Origin: an uncultured bacterium
Lineage (GTDB): Bacteria; Pseudomonadota; Alphaproteobacteria; Rhodospirillales; Rhodospirillaceae
Reading direction: 5' to 3'
DNA: 6,476 nt
Assembly: GCA_903896775.1 (NCBI GenBank)
Contig: CAITZE010000176.1
Coordinates: 1-6,476 of the forward strand
Shown: positions 6,020 to 6,476 of the stretch, one piece after another
Layout: each line of letters begins with the position of its first letter
Numbering within the stretch: the stretch's first letter is position 1
Notes under the pieces: model-generated
Told to the model about the DNA's origin: nothing
What the model saw: the letters and a program-made list of their open reading frames with translations, nothing else
Database searches by the model: none
Made by a program: the position numbers and the translations under genes

Positions 6020-6476
6020 ATGGAAAACATCAAAATCTCCAATGGAACTTCCGTCATCATTGCCGACGGCCGTAAGGCGCTGTTTCTGCGCAACGAGGGC
6101 GACGACATGTATTTGAACCTCGCCGTCGTCGAGCTGATGGAAAACGCCGACCACCGCGCCACACATGATATCGGCAGCGACCGTCCGGGGCGCATGCATC
6201 AAGAGCCTGGTGAAAATATGGGCCAAGGCATGGATACCCGGCGCGGCGCTATCGAAGAGTCCGATTTTCACGAGCAGGCGGAAGAGCGTTTCACCCACGA
6301 CGTTGCGCTGGCCATCGACGCCGGCATTGCCCAGGGCACCATCGAGCGGATTGTTCTGGTAGCGGCCCCGCGCACACTGGCGATCTTGCGCAAGGAATTA
6401 CCCGCGCGCGCTCAGAAAGCAATCATCGCCGAAGTGAATAAAGAGTTCACCAACCGCCCGGTGCGCGACATCGAGA
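6020..6476 (+). CDS. Host-attachment family protein (AtsE-like, baeRF-type fold), 3' end cut by window
   Basis: From ATG 6020 there are 152 open codons to the window edge. The product matches the 'protein required for attachment to host cells' family (Host_attach, PF10116), usually about 150 residues, so only a few C-terminal codons should be missing. Landmarks in order: VIIADGRKALFLRNEG (12-27), the family box DIGSDRPGR (50-58), the FHEQAEERFTHDVALAID helix (83-100), the strand ERIVLVAAPRTLAILRK (108-124), and AIIAEVNKEFTNRPVRDIE at the visible end. The name comes from an Agrobacterium plant-attachment gene. The fold has since been grouped with archaeo-eukaryotic release-factor-like (baeRF) domains, so a role near the ribosome or in RNA biology is also proposed. 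Most members stand alone in alphaproteobacterial genomes, and the attachment role is not established for them. It probably shares a transcript with the 60-aa gene upstream. Confidence 0.85.
   Translation, partial: MENIKISNGTSVIIADGRKALFLRNEGDDMYLNLAVVELMENADHRATHDIGSDRPGRMHQEPGENMGQGMDTRRGAIEESDFHEQAEERFTHDVALAIDAGIAQGTIERIVLVAAPRTLAILRKELPARAQKAIIAEVNKEFTNRPVRDIE

Noticed and set aside
5972..6298. Minus-strand frames opposite the host-attachment gene
   Set aside because: The plus strand carries the DIGSDRPGR box and a near-ideal Shine-Dalgarno; the antisense frames have no recognisable features.

Overview
The window is about 60% GC and looks like chromosomal DNA from an alphaproteobacterium. 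The clearest clue is a DUF2336 helical-repeat gene, a family I know almost only from that class. The CheC-like and host-attachment (AtsE-like) genes fit the same group. I see no phage, insertion sequence, CRISPR array, tRNA or rRNA, and base composition does not change sharply along the window.

Layout. Positions 1-376 (minus) hold the N-terminal 125 codons of a CheC-like chemotaxis phosphatase that runs off the left edge. After a 154-bp AT-rich gap come two minus-strand genes read right to left: a GltP-like dicarboxylate/amino-acid symporter (2178-3464) followed 21 bp later by an exported SxxK serine hydrolase (531-2156). Both start behind unusual runs of G that act as ribosome binding sites, and they very probably form one operon. 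A roughly 400-bp divergent intergenic region (3465-3863) is rich in short repeats and carries a likely sigma70-type promoter for the plus-strand DUF2336 gene (3864-5006). That gene converges, with a 12-bp gap, on a minus-strand DUF924 gene (5019-5561). On the right, a 60-codon plus-strand gene (5781-5963) is followed 56 bp later by a host-attachment family gene (6020 to the window edge), which lacks only its last few codons.

Working together. The strongest functional pairing is the transporter plus periplasmic hydrolase. The hydrolase resembles D-aminopeptidase/penicillin-binding-type enzymes, with two C-terminal beta-barrel-like modules. The transporter keeps the aspartate and arginine that recognise acidic amino acids. 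A plausible inference is that the hydrolase releases an amino acid or small peptide that the transporter imports. The other genes are single conserved alphaproteobacterial genes whose relation to each other is not evident.

I found no convincing new multi-gene system. The points most worth a second look are the twin TGTCACA(T)ATGTGG sites over the DUF2336 promoter, the degenerate first active site of the CheC-like protein, the Asn in place of a sodium-site Asp in the transporter, and the uncharacterised 60-aa protein ahead of the host-attachment gene.
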